NCBI RefSeq assembly: GCF_947241125.1
Contig: NZ_OX365700.1
Span: forward strand, 310,001-374,000
DNA length: 64,000 nucleotides
Direction of reading: 5' to 3'
DNA from: Nitrospira tepida
Lineage (GTDB): Bacteria > Nitrospirota > Nitrospiria > Nitrospirales > Nitrospiraceae
Each line of letters opens with the position of its first letter. The first letter of the stretch is position 1. A program made the translations under genes and the position numbers. The notes beneath the pieces were generated by a model. It was not told the origin of the DNA, ran no database searches, and saw only the letters and a list, made by a program, of their open reading frames with translations. Of the stretch, positions 26,624-34,762 are shown piece after piece.

Positions 26624-27220
26624 TTACGATGCCCGCTTCTGGCTCGTCTTCTGCCTCCGTCGGAGAGGAACCGGGCTCGACTTGTAATCGATGATGGTCT
26701 GTTCGACGCCCGCGATCTGATCGCGCTCGATGTCTTTGTACAGAGACTCGACCGTGCTCCGGACGAAGGTCTTGGACTTTTCTTCACCATGCTCCCGTTG
26801 CGTCAATTCGAGAAACACCCCGGCGCCGGGAAACAGGGGGTAGGTAAACCGCTGCTTGAGCGGGCCGAATCCGTCCCGCCCGTCCTTGAGCGGACCGCTG
26901 AACTTCACTCCGTGGGCCTCCCATTCCCTGCAGACGGCCTCGATATCGTCCACTTCGATTGCGACGTGCTGCACCCCTTGGCCGTACTTTTCGATGAACT
27001 CATTGATCTGGGACTTGACCGCCTTGTCCCGCCCCTGCATGAGCGCGATCTTGGCCTCACCCCGTTGGACGACCACCGTATCCATGCTGGACTTGTCGCT
27101 TCCCACGTCCCGTGCCGACCAAATCACCTCAAATCCGAGCACCTTGGTGAACAGATATTCCGCCGAATCCAGATCTTCCACACAGAGCGTGATGTGATCG
27201 ATGCCCATTGATCCGCGCAT
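26624..27220 (-). CDS. Half-size 4-hydroxyphenylpyruvate dioxygenase-like VOC protein
   Basis: This 198-residue single vicinal-oxygen-chelate protein is encoded directly before hmgA. It contains the HPPD catalytic-domain signature KSQINEFIEKYGQGVQHVAI and three putative iron ligands, His9 (GIDHITL), His85 (VQHVAI) and Glu138 (VFLELTQR). Full HPPD has about 350 residues with an extra N-terminal VOC half that is absent here. A GGAGG eight bases before ATG 27220 supports this start, so the gene is not simply cut. It probably supplies homogentisate from 4-hydroxyphenylpyruvate; another VOC reaction is possible. Confidence 0.75.
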   Translation of the reverse strand: MRGSMGIDHITLCVEDLDSAEYLFTKVLGFEVIWSARDVGSDKSSMDTVVVQRGEAKIALMQGRDKAVKSQINEFIEKYGQGVQHVAIEVDDIEAVCREWEAHGVKFSGPLKDGRDGFGPLKQRFTYPLFPGAGVFLELTQREHGEEKSKTFVRSTVESLYKDIERDQIAGVEQTIIDYKSSPVPLRRRQKTSQKRAS

Positions 27221-27532
27221 GGTGTGACCTCCTCTACCCCCGCAGCTGGTTGGAGTCGCTGGTCTTGCCGGGCAAGTGAATCGCGATGCCTCCCTCCTTC
27301 ATCCGGAGTATAGCAACATGGCTGGGAGTATAACAACAGTATCTATATTGAACAATATATTTTTTATATTATCCGAGAGAGGCCATGAACATCTCACTGC
27401 AAGCCTATTCTGAGCCGACCATGATCCTTCGCAATGCCTCATCTCCTCACCACAAAGTTATTCATTGTTTTTATGATATGAAAGTACTATCATCAAGGCA
27501 CGATCTCGACATACGGCGTCAGGAGGTGCTCC
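27221..27532. promoter_or_regulatory. Divergent control region with inverted repeat
   Basis: This region separates the minus-strand tyrosine genes from a plus-strand oxygenase. It contains a direct repeat GGAGTATA(G/A)CAACA (27305 and 27325). An inverted repeat TATATTG-AA-CAATATA at 27344-27359 lies in an AT-rich stretch unlike the surrounding DNA. Such a palindrome suits a dimeric repressor. No gene is visible here. Confidence 0.45.
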
Positions 27533-28279
27533 ATGACCTTCTATGAGGAGATGCGGGAGTTCGTCCTTCGTCACGGCGCAATCAACAACCCCTACCTGGA
27601 CCGCTTCAAGACCGCAGAGATCACCGATCAAGAATTTCACGAGTTCGCCGTCGAGTTTTACAACTTCGCGCGCTTTTTCCCCCGGATTCTCGCCGCTCAG
27701 TTGGTGAACACGGAGGACGAGCAGGTGGCGGACGAGCTGACGAAGGTGCTCTATTCGGAACTGGGTGACGGCGAAACCAGAAGGCGGCACGAGTTGCTCT
27801 ATCGCGACTTCCTTCGGTCCGTCGGGATCTCGGTCCATGACGCGATGGTTCGTCCGATGCTGCCTTCCACCCGCGCCTATATTGACGGGATGGAACAACT
27901 CTACAGTGACGGCAATCACGCCAGGGCGCTCGGCGCCTCGTTCGGTCTGGAGAATATGGCGATTACCATGTGGGATCACCTGATCCCCGGCCTCTCCATC
28001 CTCAAGAGCCAACGGTATCCGGCCATGGACATGACCTATTTCACCTTTCACCGGCAGCTCGAAGCCTCGCATGAAGAGGCGATGGCACAGGCCGTGGCCG
28101 CGGTTGGCGGCGCCAACGACGGCGGGAACGAGAGGATGACGGAACAAGAAAAGGCCGACTTCCGTTATGGCGTGAACGCCGTGCTGAACTATCTGGAAGG
28201 CTTTTGGATGGGACTGGAACACCGGTCAGCCGGCTCGGCGAAGACCTGGGAGCATCTGGCCCAACGGCAGGCAAGTTAG
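27533..28279 (+). CDS. Heme-oxygenase-like diiron oxidase (HDO), CADD/SznF/UndA superfamily
   Basis: This 248-residue all-helical protein shows ligand clusters of the HDO superfamily: Glu41 in VEFYNF, Glu76...His86 in YSELGDGETRRRH, and His173-x3-Glu177-x2-His180 in FHRQLEASHEE. SznF, UndA and the p-aminobenzoate synthase CADD share this layout. The gene is followed 51 bases on by a FadD-type acyl-CoA ligase, and it opens the plus-strand cluster opposite the tyrosine genes. Candidate roles are tyrosine-derived p-aminobenzoate formation or oxidation of a fatty acid or amino acid. None can be chosen from sequence alone. Confidence 0.8.
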   Translation: MTFYEEMREFVLRHGAINNPYLDRFKTAEITDQEFHEFAVEFYNFARFFPRILAAQLVNTEDEQVADELTKVLYSELGDGETRRRHELLYRDFLRSVGISVHDAMVRPMLPSTRAYIDGMEQLYSDGNHARALGASFGLENMAITMWDHLIPGLSILKSQRYPAMDMTYFTFHRQLEASHEEAMAQAVAAVGGANDGGNERMTEQEKADFRYGVNAVLNYLEGFWMGLEHRSAGSAKTWEHLAQRQAS

Positions 28280-28330
28280 ACAATGGGCGTCCAAACCGAC
28301 GGATGATGGGGCGAGGGCCCATATTTTTTT

Positions 28331-30043
28331 ATGGAACGGCCCTGGATCAGCCAGTACGATTCCGGTGTTCCTCCGACTGTCAACTATCCAGCCTGGACGG
28401 TCCCTGACTTCCTGCGACATTCATCGGCCCGTGCCGCCGACTCTCCGGCGCTCCTGTTCTACGGCGCCCGCATTTCCTACGGCGAACTGGACGACCTCAC
28501 GACCCGCTTTGCGGTGGCGCTGCGGCGGCTCGGGGTCGGAAAAGGTGATCGGGTTGCCCTCATGCTCCCGAATATTCCGCAGGCCGTCATCGCCTACTAT
28601 GGCATTCTGAAGGCAGGCGCCGTCGCCGTGCCGACCAATCCGCTCTACGTCGAACGAGAGATTCAGACCCAGGTGACGGATGCTGGGGCGGAGGCGATGG
28701 TGGTCCTTGACCTGTTTTACGCCCGCGTCCGGGCTGTCCGGCAAACGGCCTCTCTCCCCAAGCGCATCATTGTCACCAGCGTTCGGGATTATCTGCCGCT
28801 GTTCAAGAAACTCCTCTACCCGATCAAGGCCCGGCTGGCGAAACGCTGGGTTCACATCAACACCACGCCGCCCGCGTACGATTTCCACAAGTTGTTGCGT
28901 GCGGCGTCCCTGGGGGACGAGAGCCGCTCCGCCGATCTCCCGTCCGTGCAACCCGACGACCTCGCCCAACTGCAATATACGGGCGGGACGACGGGCATAC
29001 CCAAGGGCGTGATGTTGACCCACCGCAACGTCGTCGTCAACACGCTGCAAGGCCGATACTGGTATCCGGATCTTCAAGAGGGCCGGGAGATCTTTTTGGG
29101 CGCGATCCCGTTTTTTCACTGCTACGGCCAGAGCACCTGCCAGAACCTGGCGATCGCGACCGGGTGCTCGATCGTGCTCCTTCCCCGGTTTCACGCGGAC
29201 GAGGTCGTCAAGGCGATTCACAGGCATCGTGTGACGATGCTCTCGGGCGTGCCCATGATGTACACGATGATTGCCGAGTATCCGGACGCCGGCCGTTACG
29301 ATTTGCGATCGCTGCGTGTCTGTTTGAGCGGGGCGAGTCCGCTGCCGGCCGACGTGCAGGAACGGTTCGAGCGCCTGACCGGGGCGAGGATTGCGGAAGG
29401 CTACGGCCTGAGCGAAGCCGGGCCAGCGACCCATTGCAACCCGTTGCACGGAACCCATCCCCGTGGCTCGATGGGGCTTCCGTTTCCGGATACGGAGGCG
29501 CGCATTGTGGACACGGAGACCGGTCTTCACGACGTGCCCGTGGGCGAAGTCGGGGAGCTGATCGTCAGAGGACCGCAGGTCATGCGCGGCTATTGGAACA
29601 GGGAGGAGGACACGCGCCTCGTCTTGCGTGACGGCTGGCTCTATACGGGGGACCTTGTCCGCCGAGATGACCGGGGCTTTTTCTTTTTCGTCGACCGCAA
29701 GAAGGACGTCATCAAATCGCGCGGCGAGACGGTGTATCCACGGGAAGTCGAAGAGATCCTGTATCGCCATCCGAACGTCAAGGAGGCCGTGGTCGTGGGG
29801 CTCCCGGATCACCGCTATGGAGAAGCCTTGCACGCCTATGTGGTGACCAAAGAAGGGCGGGAGGTCACCGAGAAGGAATTGATCGAGCATTGCAGCAAGG
29901 ACCTGGCCCGCTACAAGGTTCCGGCCGCCATTACATTCCGCCGTGAATTGCCGCGGACCCTGATCGGGAAAGTATTGCGACGCGCGCTGCGCGAGGAAGC
30001 CGTCGCTGCCGGTCACGGCGCGCAGATTCAGCGCGCCGTCTGA
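28331..30043 (+). CDS. Long-chain acyl-CoA synthetase (FadD-like)
   Basis: This 570-residue AMP-forming ligase has the P-loop QYTGGTTGIPKGVMLTHRN, EGYGLSEAGPATHCNP, GWLYTGDLVRRDDRGFF, the hinge/lid motif DRKKDVIKSRGETVYPREVE, and the C-terminal Lys in TLIGKVLRR. These match the FadD subgroup that activates medium- to long-chain fatty acids. The N terminus (PPTVNYPAWTVPDFL) is usual for the group. It heads a beta-oxidation series of thiolase, 3-hydroxyacyl-CoA dehydrogenase, enoyl-CoA hydratase, lipase and acyl-CoA dehydrogenase, all in one direction. Confidence 0.93.
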   Translation: MERPWISQYDSGVPPTVNYPAWTVPDFLRHSSARAADSPALLFYGARISYGELDDLTTRFAVALRRLGVGKGDRVALMLPNIPQAVIAYYGILKAGAVAVPTNPLYVEREIQTQVTDAGAEAMVVLDLFYARVRAVRQTASLPKRIIVTSVRDYLPLFKKLLYPIKARLAKRWVHINTTPPAYDFHKLLRAASLGDESRSADLPSVQPDDLAQLQYTGGTTGIPKGVMLTHRNVVVNTLQGRYWYPDLQEGREIFLGAIPFFHCYGQSTCQNLAIATGCSIVLLPRFHADEVVKAIHRHRVTMLSGVPMMYTMIAEYPDAGRYDLRSLRVCLSGASPLPADVQERFERLTGARIAEGYGLSEAGPATHCNPLHGTHPRGSMGLPFPDTEARIVDTETGLHDVPVGEVGELIVRGPQVMRGYWNREEDTRLVLRDGWLYTGDLVRRDDRGFFFFVDRKKDVIKSRGETVYPREVEEILYRHPNVKEAVVVGLPDHRYGEALHAYVVTKEGREVTEKELIEHCSKDLARYKVPAAITFRRELPRTLIGKVLRRALREEAVAAGHGAQIQRAV

Positions 30044-30062
30044 GACGTTCAAGGAGGCCTTC

Positions 30063-31253
30063 ATGAAGGACACCGTCATTGTCGCCGGGGCACGGACGCC
30101 CATCGGCAACTTCGGCGGGGCGCTCAAGGACCTTCCCGCCCAGAGGCTCGGCGAGCTGGTCGTGCGCGAGGCTGTCGCCCGGGCCGGGCTTGATCCGGCG
30201 CTCGTGGAGGAAGTGATTGTCGGCTGTGTGGGGCAAACCAGCGACGCCTATAACGTAGCCAGAGTGATCGCCCTCATGGCTGGGTTGCCGATTCCCACGC
30301 CCGCCTATTCGGTCCAGCGCAATTGCGCCTCGGGCCTTCAACCGTTCGTGAACGCCCACCAGAATATCCAGAGCGAGGACGCGGACGTGCAGGTCGTGGG
30401 AGGGGTCGAAAGCATGAGCCGCGCCCCGTTCATCTCCCGCGACATGCGGTGGGGGAAGCGGCTGCGGCATGCCGAGTTCATCGACAGCATCTGGGAGGGC
30501 TTGACCGACGCCTTTTGCGGCCAGCTCATGGGGCGGACCGCCGAAACCCTCGCCGAAGAGTTCGGCATCGGCCGGGAGGAGCAGGACCGGTTCGCGGTGG
30601 AGAGCCACCGTCGCGCCTTTAGAGCGATCCGCGAAGGCAAATTTAAGGAAGAGCTTCTGTCGGTGACGGTGCCCAAAACCGTCGCGGGCCGTGAAGCAGC
30701 GCCCACGTTGTTCGCGCAAGATGAAGGACCGAACGTGGCGCTCACCGAACAACAACTCGCCCTCTACCCTCCCCTCTTCAAGGAGGGCGGAACGGTGACG
30801 GCGGGAAACAGTTGTCCGCTCAATGACGGGGCGGCCGCAGCAATCGTGATGTCCGCTGAGCGGGCGCGGACGCTGGGGCTGGCTCCGCTCGGCCGTATCA
30901 GGGGATATGCCATGGTCGGGGTGGAGCCGACACGGATGGGGATCGGGCCGGCAGAAGCCCTGCCGTTGGCCCTCAAGCGGGCGGGACTGAAACTGGCCGA
31001 TCTGGAGCTGCTCGAGGTGAACGAAGCGTTTGCCGCCCAATATCTGGCAGTCGAACGTTTGTTGGGCCTCAAGCGGGAGATTGTGAACGTCAACGGCGGC
31101 GCGATCGCGCTCGGCCATCCGGTCGGCATGACCGGCACGCGTCTGGTCCTCACGCTCCTCTACGAGATGCGGCGGCGCGGGGCGATGCTGGGAGCGGTGA
31201 CCCTGTGCGTGGGCGGCGGGCAAGGCGCGGCGATGGTCTTCGAGCGGATATAG
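30063..31253 (+). CDS. Acetyl-CoA acyltransferase (thiolase)
   Basis: This 396-residue thiolase has the active Cys in SVQRNCASGLQPFV, GGVESMSRAPFIS, the His motif GGAIALGHPVGMTGTR and the second Cys in TLCVGGGQG. AAGGAGG lies upstream of the ATG. It differs clearly from the thiolase at 18931-20115 (for example QRNCASG versus NKVCGSS), so the two probably serve different chain lengths. The gene order indicates 3-ketoacyl-CoA thiolysis in fatty-acid oxidation. Confidence 0.93.
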   Translation: MKDTVIVAGARTPIGNFGGALKDLPAQRLGELVVREAVARAGLDPALVEEVIVGCVGQTSDAYNVARVIALMAGLPIPTPAYSVQRNCASGLQPFVNAHQNIQSEDADVQVVGGVESMSRAPFISRDMRWGKRLRHAEFIDSIWEGLTDAFCGQLMGRTAETLAEEFGIGREEQDRFAVESHRRAFRAIREGKFKEELLSVTVPKTVAGREAAPTLFAQDEGPNVALTEQQLALYPPLFKEGGTVTAGNSCPLNDGAAAAIVMSAERARTLGLAPLGRIRGYAMVGVEPTRMGIGPAEALPLALKRAGLKLADLELLEVNEAFAAQYLAVERLLGLKREIVNVNGGAIALGHPVGMTGTRLVLTLLYEMRRRGAMLGAVTLCVGGGQGAAMVFERI

Positions 31254-31264
31254 GACGAAACAGG

Positions 31265-31315
31265 TCAACCGTCGATCGTCAAAGGGAAGACCGAATGACG
31301 CATGACGATTGACGA
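31265..31315. repeat. Dispersed TGACG repeat, inverted pair (copy F)
   Basis: GGTCAACCGTCGATCGTCAA faces ATGACGCATGACGATTGACG in the gap between thiolase and 3-hydroxyacyl-CoA dehydrogenase genes. The right arm is nearly identical to copy A. Confidence 0.6.
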
Positions 31316-31330
31316 AGTACGGGACACGCC

Positions 31331-32554
31331 ATGTACATCTACAAGGTCGGAGTGATGGGAGCCGGAACGATGGGCGCGCAAATCGCGCAGGTCGTGAGCT
31401 TCGCCGGCCTGCCGGTCGTGCTCGCCGACATGAATGAGGCCTTGGCGCAGCGAGGGGTCGCGTCCGTGCGTGCGATCTATGAGGCCCGCGTCAGCAAGGG
31501 GAAGATGACGCCCGAGCAGGTCGAGGAGAAGCTGTTGCTGGTCACGGCGGCGGCCGGCCTCGCCGACCTTCGGGATGTCGATCTCGTCATCGAAGCGGTT
31601 CCTGAGGACCTGAAGTTGAAAAAGCGGATTTTTCAGGAATTGGATCAGGTCTGCCCGCGGGGCGCCATCCTGGCCAGCAACTCGTCCGCGCTCTCGATCT
31701 CGGCATTGGGCGCAGCCACCCACCGGCCTGGCCAAGTCTTGGGGCTGCATTTCTTCAATCCGGCCTATGCTATGCCGGTGGTGGAGGTGATTCCCGGACT
31801 CGCCACCGATCCCCAGACTGTTGACGATGTGGTGGGCTTCGCGCAGAGCCTCCGCAAGACGCCGATCGTCGTGAAGGAATGCGCCGGCTTCTTGGTGAAT
31901 CGGCTGCTGATGCCCTACGTCAACGAGGCGATCCTCTGTCTTCAGGAAGGGGCCGCATCGCCGAAAGACATCGATCAGGACCTGGTTTCGTTCGGAATGC
32001 CCGTTGGCCCGTTCGCCCTGTCTGATACGGTGGGATTGGATATTGCGTTCGAGGTGGCGCGAATTCTCCACCGGCATTATGGACCCAGGATGGCGCCGGC
32101 CCCTTTGCTCGAGGCCTTGGTCAAGGCCGGGCGGCTGGGCGTCAAAGCTGGTCATGGATTCTACGACTATCTCAGCACCGAGGAGGGAGGCCGCGATCAA
32201 AGCCTGGACCATCTGATCCAGCGGATCGCGCAAGAAAGCGGCTCGCGCCGAACCAAGTGGAGCCGGTCACGGCTCCTGCTGGCCATGGTGAACGAAGCGG
32301 CGACCGCCCTGCAGGAAGGCATCGCCTCAGCCAGCGACATTGATGTGGCCATGATGGGAGGGATCGGGTTTCCGCGTGAGACCGAAGGTCCGTTGCATTT
32401 CGCCGACCAACTCGGCATTGATCAGGTCCTTCATGAATTGGAGGAATTCTCGCACAGTCTCGGCCCGCGCTTCTGGCCGGCGCACCTGCTGCGACGGATG
32501 GTGGAGGCCGGATTCACCGGACGGATTGCGGGACGAGGGTTCTTTAGCTATTGA
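31331..32554 (+). CDS. 3-Hydroxyacyl-CoA dehydrogenase with duplicated C-terminal domain
   Basis: This 407-residue protein has a Rossmann domain (GVMGAGTMGAQIAQVVSFAG; residues 1-180) with catalytic His in GLHFFNPAYAMPVV. A first 3HCDH C-terminal domain follows (KECAGFLVNRLLMPYVNEA; about 180-285). A second, diverged copy (RLLLAMVNEAATALQEG, IGFPRETEGPLHFADQLG; about 305-405) comes last. This equals the dehydrogenase half of FadB without the hydratase half, which is encoded separately just downstream. Confidence 0.92.
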   Translation: MYIYKVGVMGAGTMGAQIAQVVSFAGLPVVLADMNEALAQRGVASVRAIYEARVSKGKMTPEQVEEKLLLVTAAAGLADLRDVDLVIEAVPEDLKLKKRIFQELDQVCPRGAILASNSSALSISALGAATHRPGQVLGLHFFNPAYAMPVVEVIPGLATDPQTVDDVVGFAQSLRKTPIVVKECAGFLVNRLLMPYVNEAILCLQEGAASPKDIDQDLVSFGMPVGPFALSDTVGLDIAFEVARILHRHYGPRMAPAPLLEALVKAGRLGVKAGHGFYDYLSTEEGGRDQSLDHLIQRIAQESGSRRTKWSRSRLLLAMVNEAATALQEGIASASDIDVAMMGGIGFPRETEGPLHFADQLGIDQVLHELEEFSHSLGPRFWPAHLLRRMVEAGFTGRIAGRGFFSY

Positions 32555-32607
32555 CGCGACTCATTGAGAACTTCCGCCGCTTGCGGCTTGCTGTTCACGC
32601 TTGACCG
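32555..32607. repeat. Degenerate TGACG repeat between dehydrogenase and hydratase genes
   Basis: TATTGACGCG directly at the dehydrogenase stop and TTCACGCTTGACC near the hydratase start look like a worn copy of the dispersed repeat. They bracket a small hairpin-forming CCGCCGCTTGCGG. Confidence 0.4.
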
Positions 32608-32620
32608 AGGTGAGGTCACC

Positions 32621-33409
32621 ATGACCACGACCACCGGCTCGATGGTTTCTTGCAAGATCGAAGACAGGGTCGCAACCCTCGCCATCAACCACCCGCCGGC
32701 GAACACGCTGACCGAGTCGGTCATGGACGAGTTGGAGACAGCGTTTGAGGCTCTGGGCAAGGACGAGGCCGTCAAGGCCGTGGTCTTGACCGGCGCGGGA
32801 CGTTTCTTCGTCGCCGGAGCCGACATCCGCCAGTTGGCCGCGATTCCTTCCTCACAGGAAGGCGAGCGGATGGCGCTTCGCGGGCAGGCGATCCTGGACA
32901 AGATCGAAGCCTTCGACAAGCCGGTGATTGCCGCAATCAATGGAGCCTGTCTCGGCGGGGGCTTGGAACTCGCGATGTGCTGCCACATGAGGCTCGCATC
33001 GGAGGGAGCCACTCTCGGCCAGCCGGAGATCAACCTGGGAATCATGCCGGGCTTCGGCGGCACCCAACGGCTTCCCCGGCTCATCGGGCGGTCAAAGGCG
33101 ACGGAGCTGATCCTGACGGGGAATGTCGTCTCCGCACAGGAGGCCAAGGCGCTGGGACTGGTGTCGCAGGTCGTGCCGCCGGATGATCTCCTTCGCCAGA
33201 CCCGGGGGCTGGCGCGCACCATAGCGGCAAAAAGCTTGGTGGCGGTCCGGACGGCGCTCCAGGCCATCCGCGAAGGGAATGATCTGAGCCTGCGACAAGG
33301 TCTGGCGTTGGAGGCGCGCCTGTTCGGCGTGCTGTGCGAGACGGAGGATCGACAAGAAGGACTTACGGCTTTCCTGGAGAAACGACAGCCGAGATTCAAG
33401 GACCGTTGA
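32621..33409 (+). CDS. Enoyl-CoA hydratase
   Basis: This 262-residue crotonase-family enzyme has the oxyanion-hole blocks FVAGADIRQLA and NGACLGGGLELAMCCHMRLA. The second catalytic-glutamate block is GQPEINLGIMPGFGGTQRLP. Both glutamates expected for hydration are present. ATG 32621 has GAGG upstream. Together with the dehydrogenase gene before it, it provides the two FadB activities as separate proteins. Confidence 0.93.
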   Translation: MTTTTGSMVSCKIEDRVATLAINHPPANTLTESVMDELETAFEALGKDEAVKAVVLTGAGRFFVAGADIRQLAAIPSSQEGERMALRGQAILDKIEAFDKPVIAAINGACLGGGLELAMCCHMRLASEGATLGQPEINLGIMPGFGGTQRLPRLIGRSKATELILTGNVVSAQEAKALGLVSQVVPPDDLLRQTRGLARTIAAKSLVAVRTALQAIREGNDLSLRQGLALEARLFGVLCETEDRQEGLTAFLEKRQPRFKDR

Positions 33410-33524
33410 GGCCTCCGTGGGTTTTCTGGATAGTGCGGCGCCTGGGTCTCCCCCGGGAAGCCGCGCAGCAGATTATCACCCCGTCCGGGCAGTTCCGGCG
33501 GCAGGACCAAGCCGTTGGTGCACG

Positions 33525-34760
33525 ATGGGACAGTCAGGCAAGCGGGCCTTGGCCTTATCCGGCGGAGGGTTTACGGGCTATTTGTTTGAGATCGGCGCGT
33601 TGACCGCGCTGGACGATCTGTTCGGAGATGGCTTCCTGGTGAATGACTTCGATCTGTATGTCGGTGTGAGCGCGGGCGCTGCGGCGGCCTCGCTGGTGGC
33701 CAATCGAGTCAGTCCGGAGGACATTCTCAAGACGAATCTCTCCGGGCAGCGTCCTTACTACTTTGAGCATCGGGACATTTTCACCCCGGCCCTGGGAGAG
33801 GGGATCAAAACGGTCTGGCGCGTGGCCCGGCAACTCATCCCGCTTCTCCAACTCTATGTGCGGCACTACGGAGAGATGACGCTGATCGACCTGCTCGACA
33901 AGGCCCAGGATGCTCTGCCGGGCGGCATCTATACGTTGGAACCGTTCGCTCGATATCTGGAAACGACCTTTAAAGCCAATGGACTGAGCAACCGGTTTAC
34001 CGGACTTACAAAAGAGCTGTACATCCCCGCGATCGATCTGGAAACCGGCGAAAGCGTTCTGTTCGGCGATGAGGGGTGGCGCGAGGTGCCGATCTCCCGA
34101 GCTGTCGCAGCGTCGTCCGCTGCCCCCATCTATTTCTGCCCGGTTCGAATCCAGGACCGTGACTATATCGATGCCGGCATCGGCCGGCTCACATTCTTCG
34201 ACATCGCGGTCAGCAAGCATGTGGAGTTCATGATCCTGATCAATCCGATGTTTCGGGCCCCGCACCGCCAACTGATGCATGGCGAGGGAGCCGACGGCAG
34301 GCGCGCCGCGCGCTTGCGCGACAAAGGATTTCTCTCCATCGGCGAACAGGCCTCTCGCATCAACTTCGAGGCGCGCTTTTCCCAAGCCTTGACCCTATTC
34401 CAACAGAGCCATCCGGACACCGAGTTGTTGATGATCACCCCGTCTCATCACGATGCGCTCCTGTTCGAACGGAGTTTTTTGAGTTACCACGACCGGGTGC
34501 TGCTGCTCCGAGCAGGATACTGGGCGGTTGCGAACGCGGTCAGAGACCGGTTTGACGACCTGCTGGCGCAGTTCGCGCGCCATGGCATTCCTCTCTCACG
34601 CGCCCGATTCGAAGACCGGATGCAGCCACGCATGGCCCAACTGGATCAGGTCGCGGCGGCGTCCGGCCGACCGCAACATCAGACCACAGTCGTTCCGGCA
34701 GTGCCCAGGCCGCCAGGTTTGGGTTGGCGCAAGGCGGATCAGCGGGAAGGGAGCCTGTAA
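33525..34760 (+). CDS. Patatin-like phospholipase
   Basis: This 411-residue protein has the complete patatin signature: oxyanion loop LSGGGFTGYLFE at about residue 11, nucleophile Ser in VGVSAGAAAAS (GxSxG), and catalytic Asp in YIDAGIGRLT (DxG). It should act as an acyl hydrolase on lipids inside the cell. No signal peptide is evident. ATG 33525 is the first codon consistent with the domain; an ORF open from 33417 adds an unlikely leader. It could release fatty acids for the surrounding beta-oxidation enzymes. Confidence 0.9.
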   Translation: MGQSGKRALALSGGGFTGYLFEIGALTALDDLFGDGFLVNDFDLYVGVSAGAAAASLVANRVSPEDILKTNLSGQRPYYFEHRDIFTPALGEGIKTVWRVARQLIPLLQLYVRHYGEMTLIDLLDKAQDALPGGIYTLEPFARYLETTFKANGLSNRFTGLTKELYIPAIDLETGESVLFGDEGWREVPISRAVAASSAAPIYFCPVRIQDRDYIDAGIGRLTFFDIAVSKHVEFMILINPMFRAPHRQLMHGEGADGRRAARLRDKGFLSIGEQASRINFEARFSQALTLFQQSHPDTELLMITPSHHDALLFERSFLSYHDRVLLLRAGYWAVANAVRDRFDDLLAQFARHGIPLSRARFEDRMQPRMAQLDQVAAASGRPQHQTTVVPAVPRPPGLGWRKADQREGSL

Positions 34761-34762
34761 AG

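Noticed and set aside
28421-30127. 568-codon minus-strand open frame
   Set aside because: It is antisense to the clear FadD-like gene.
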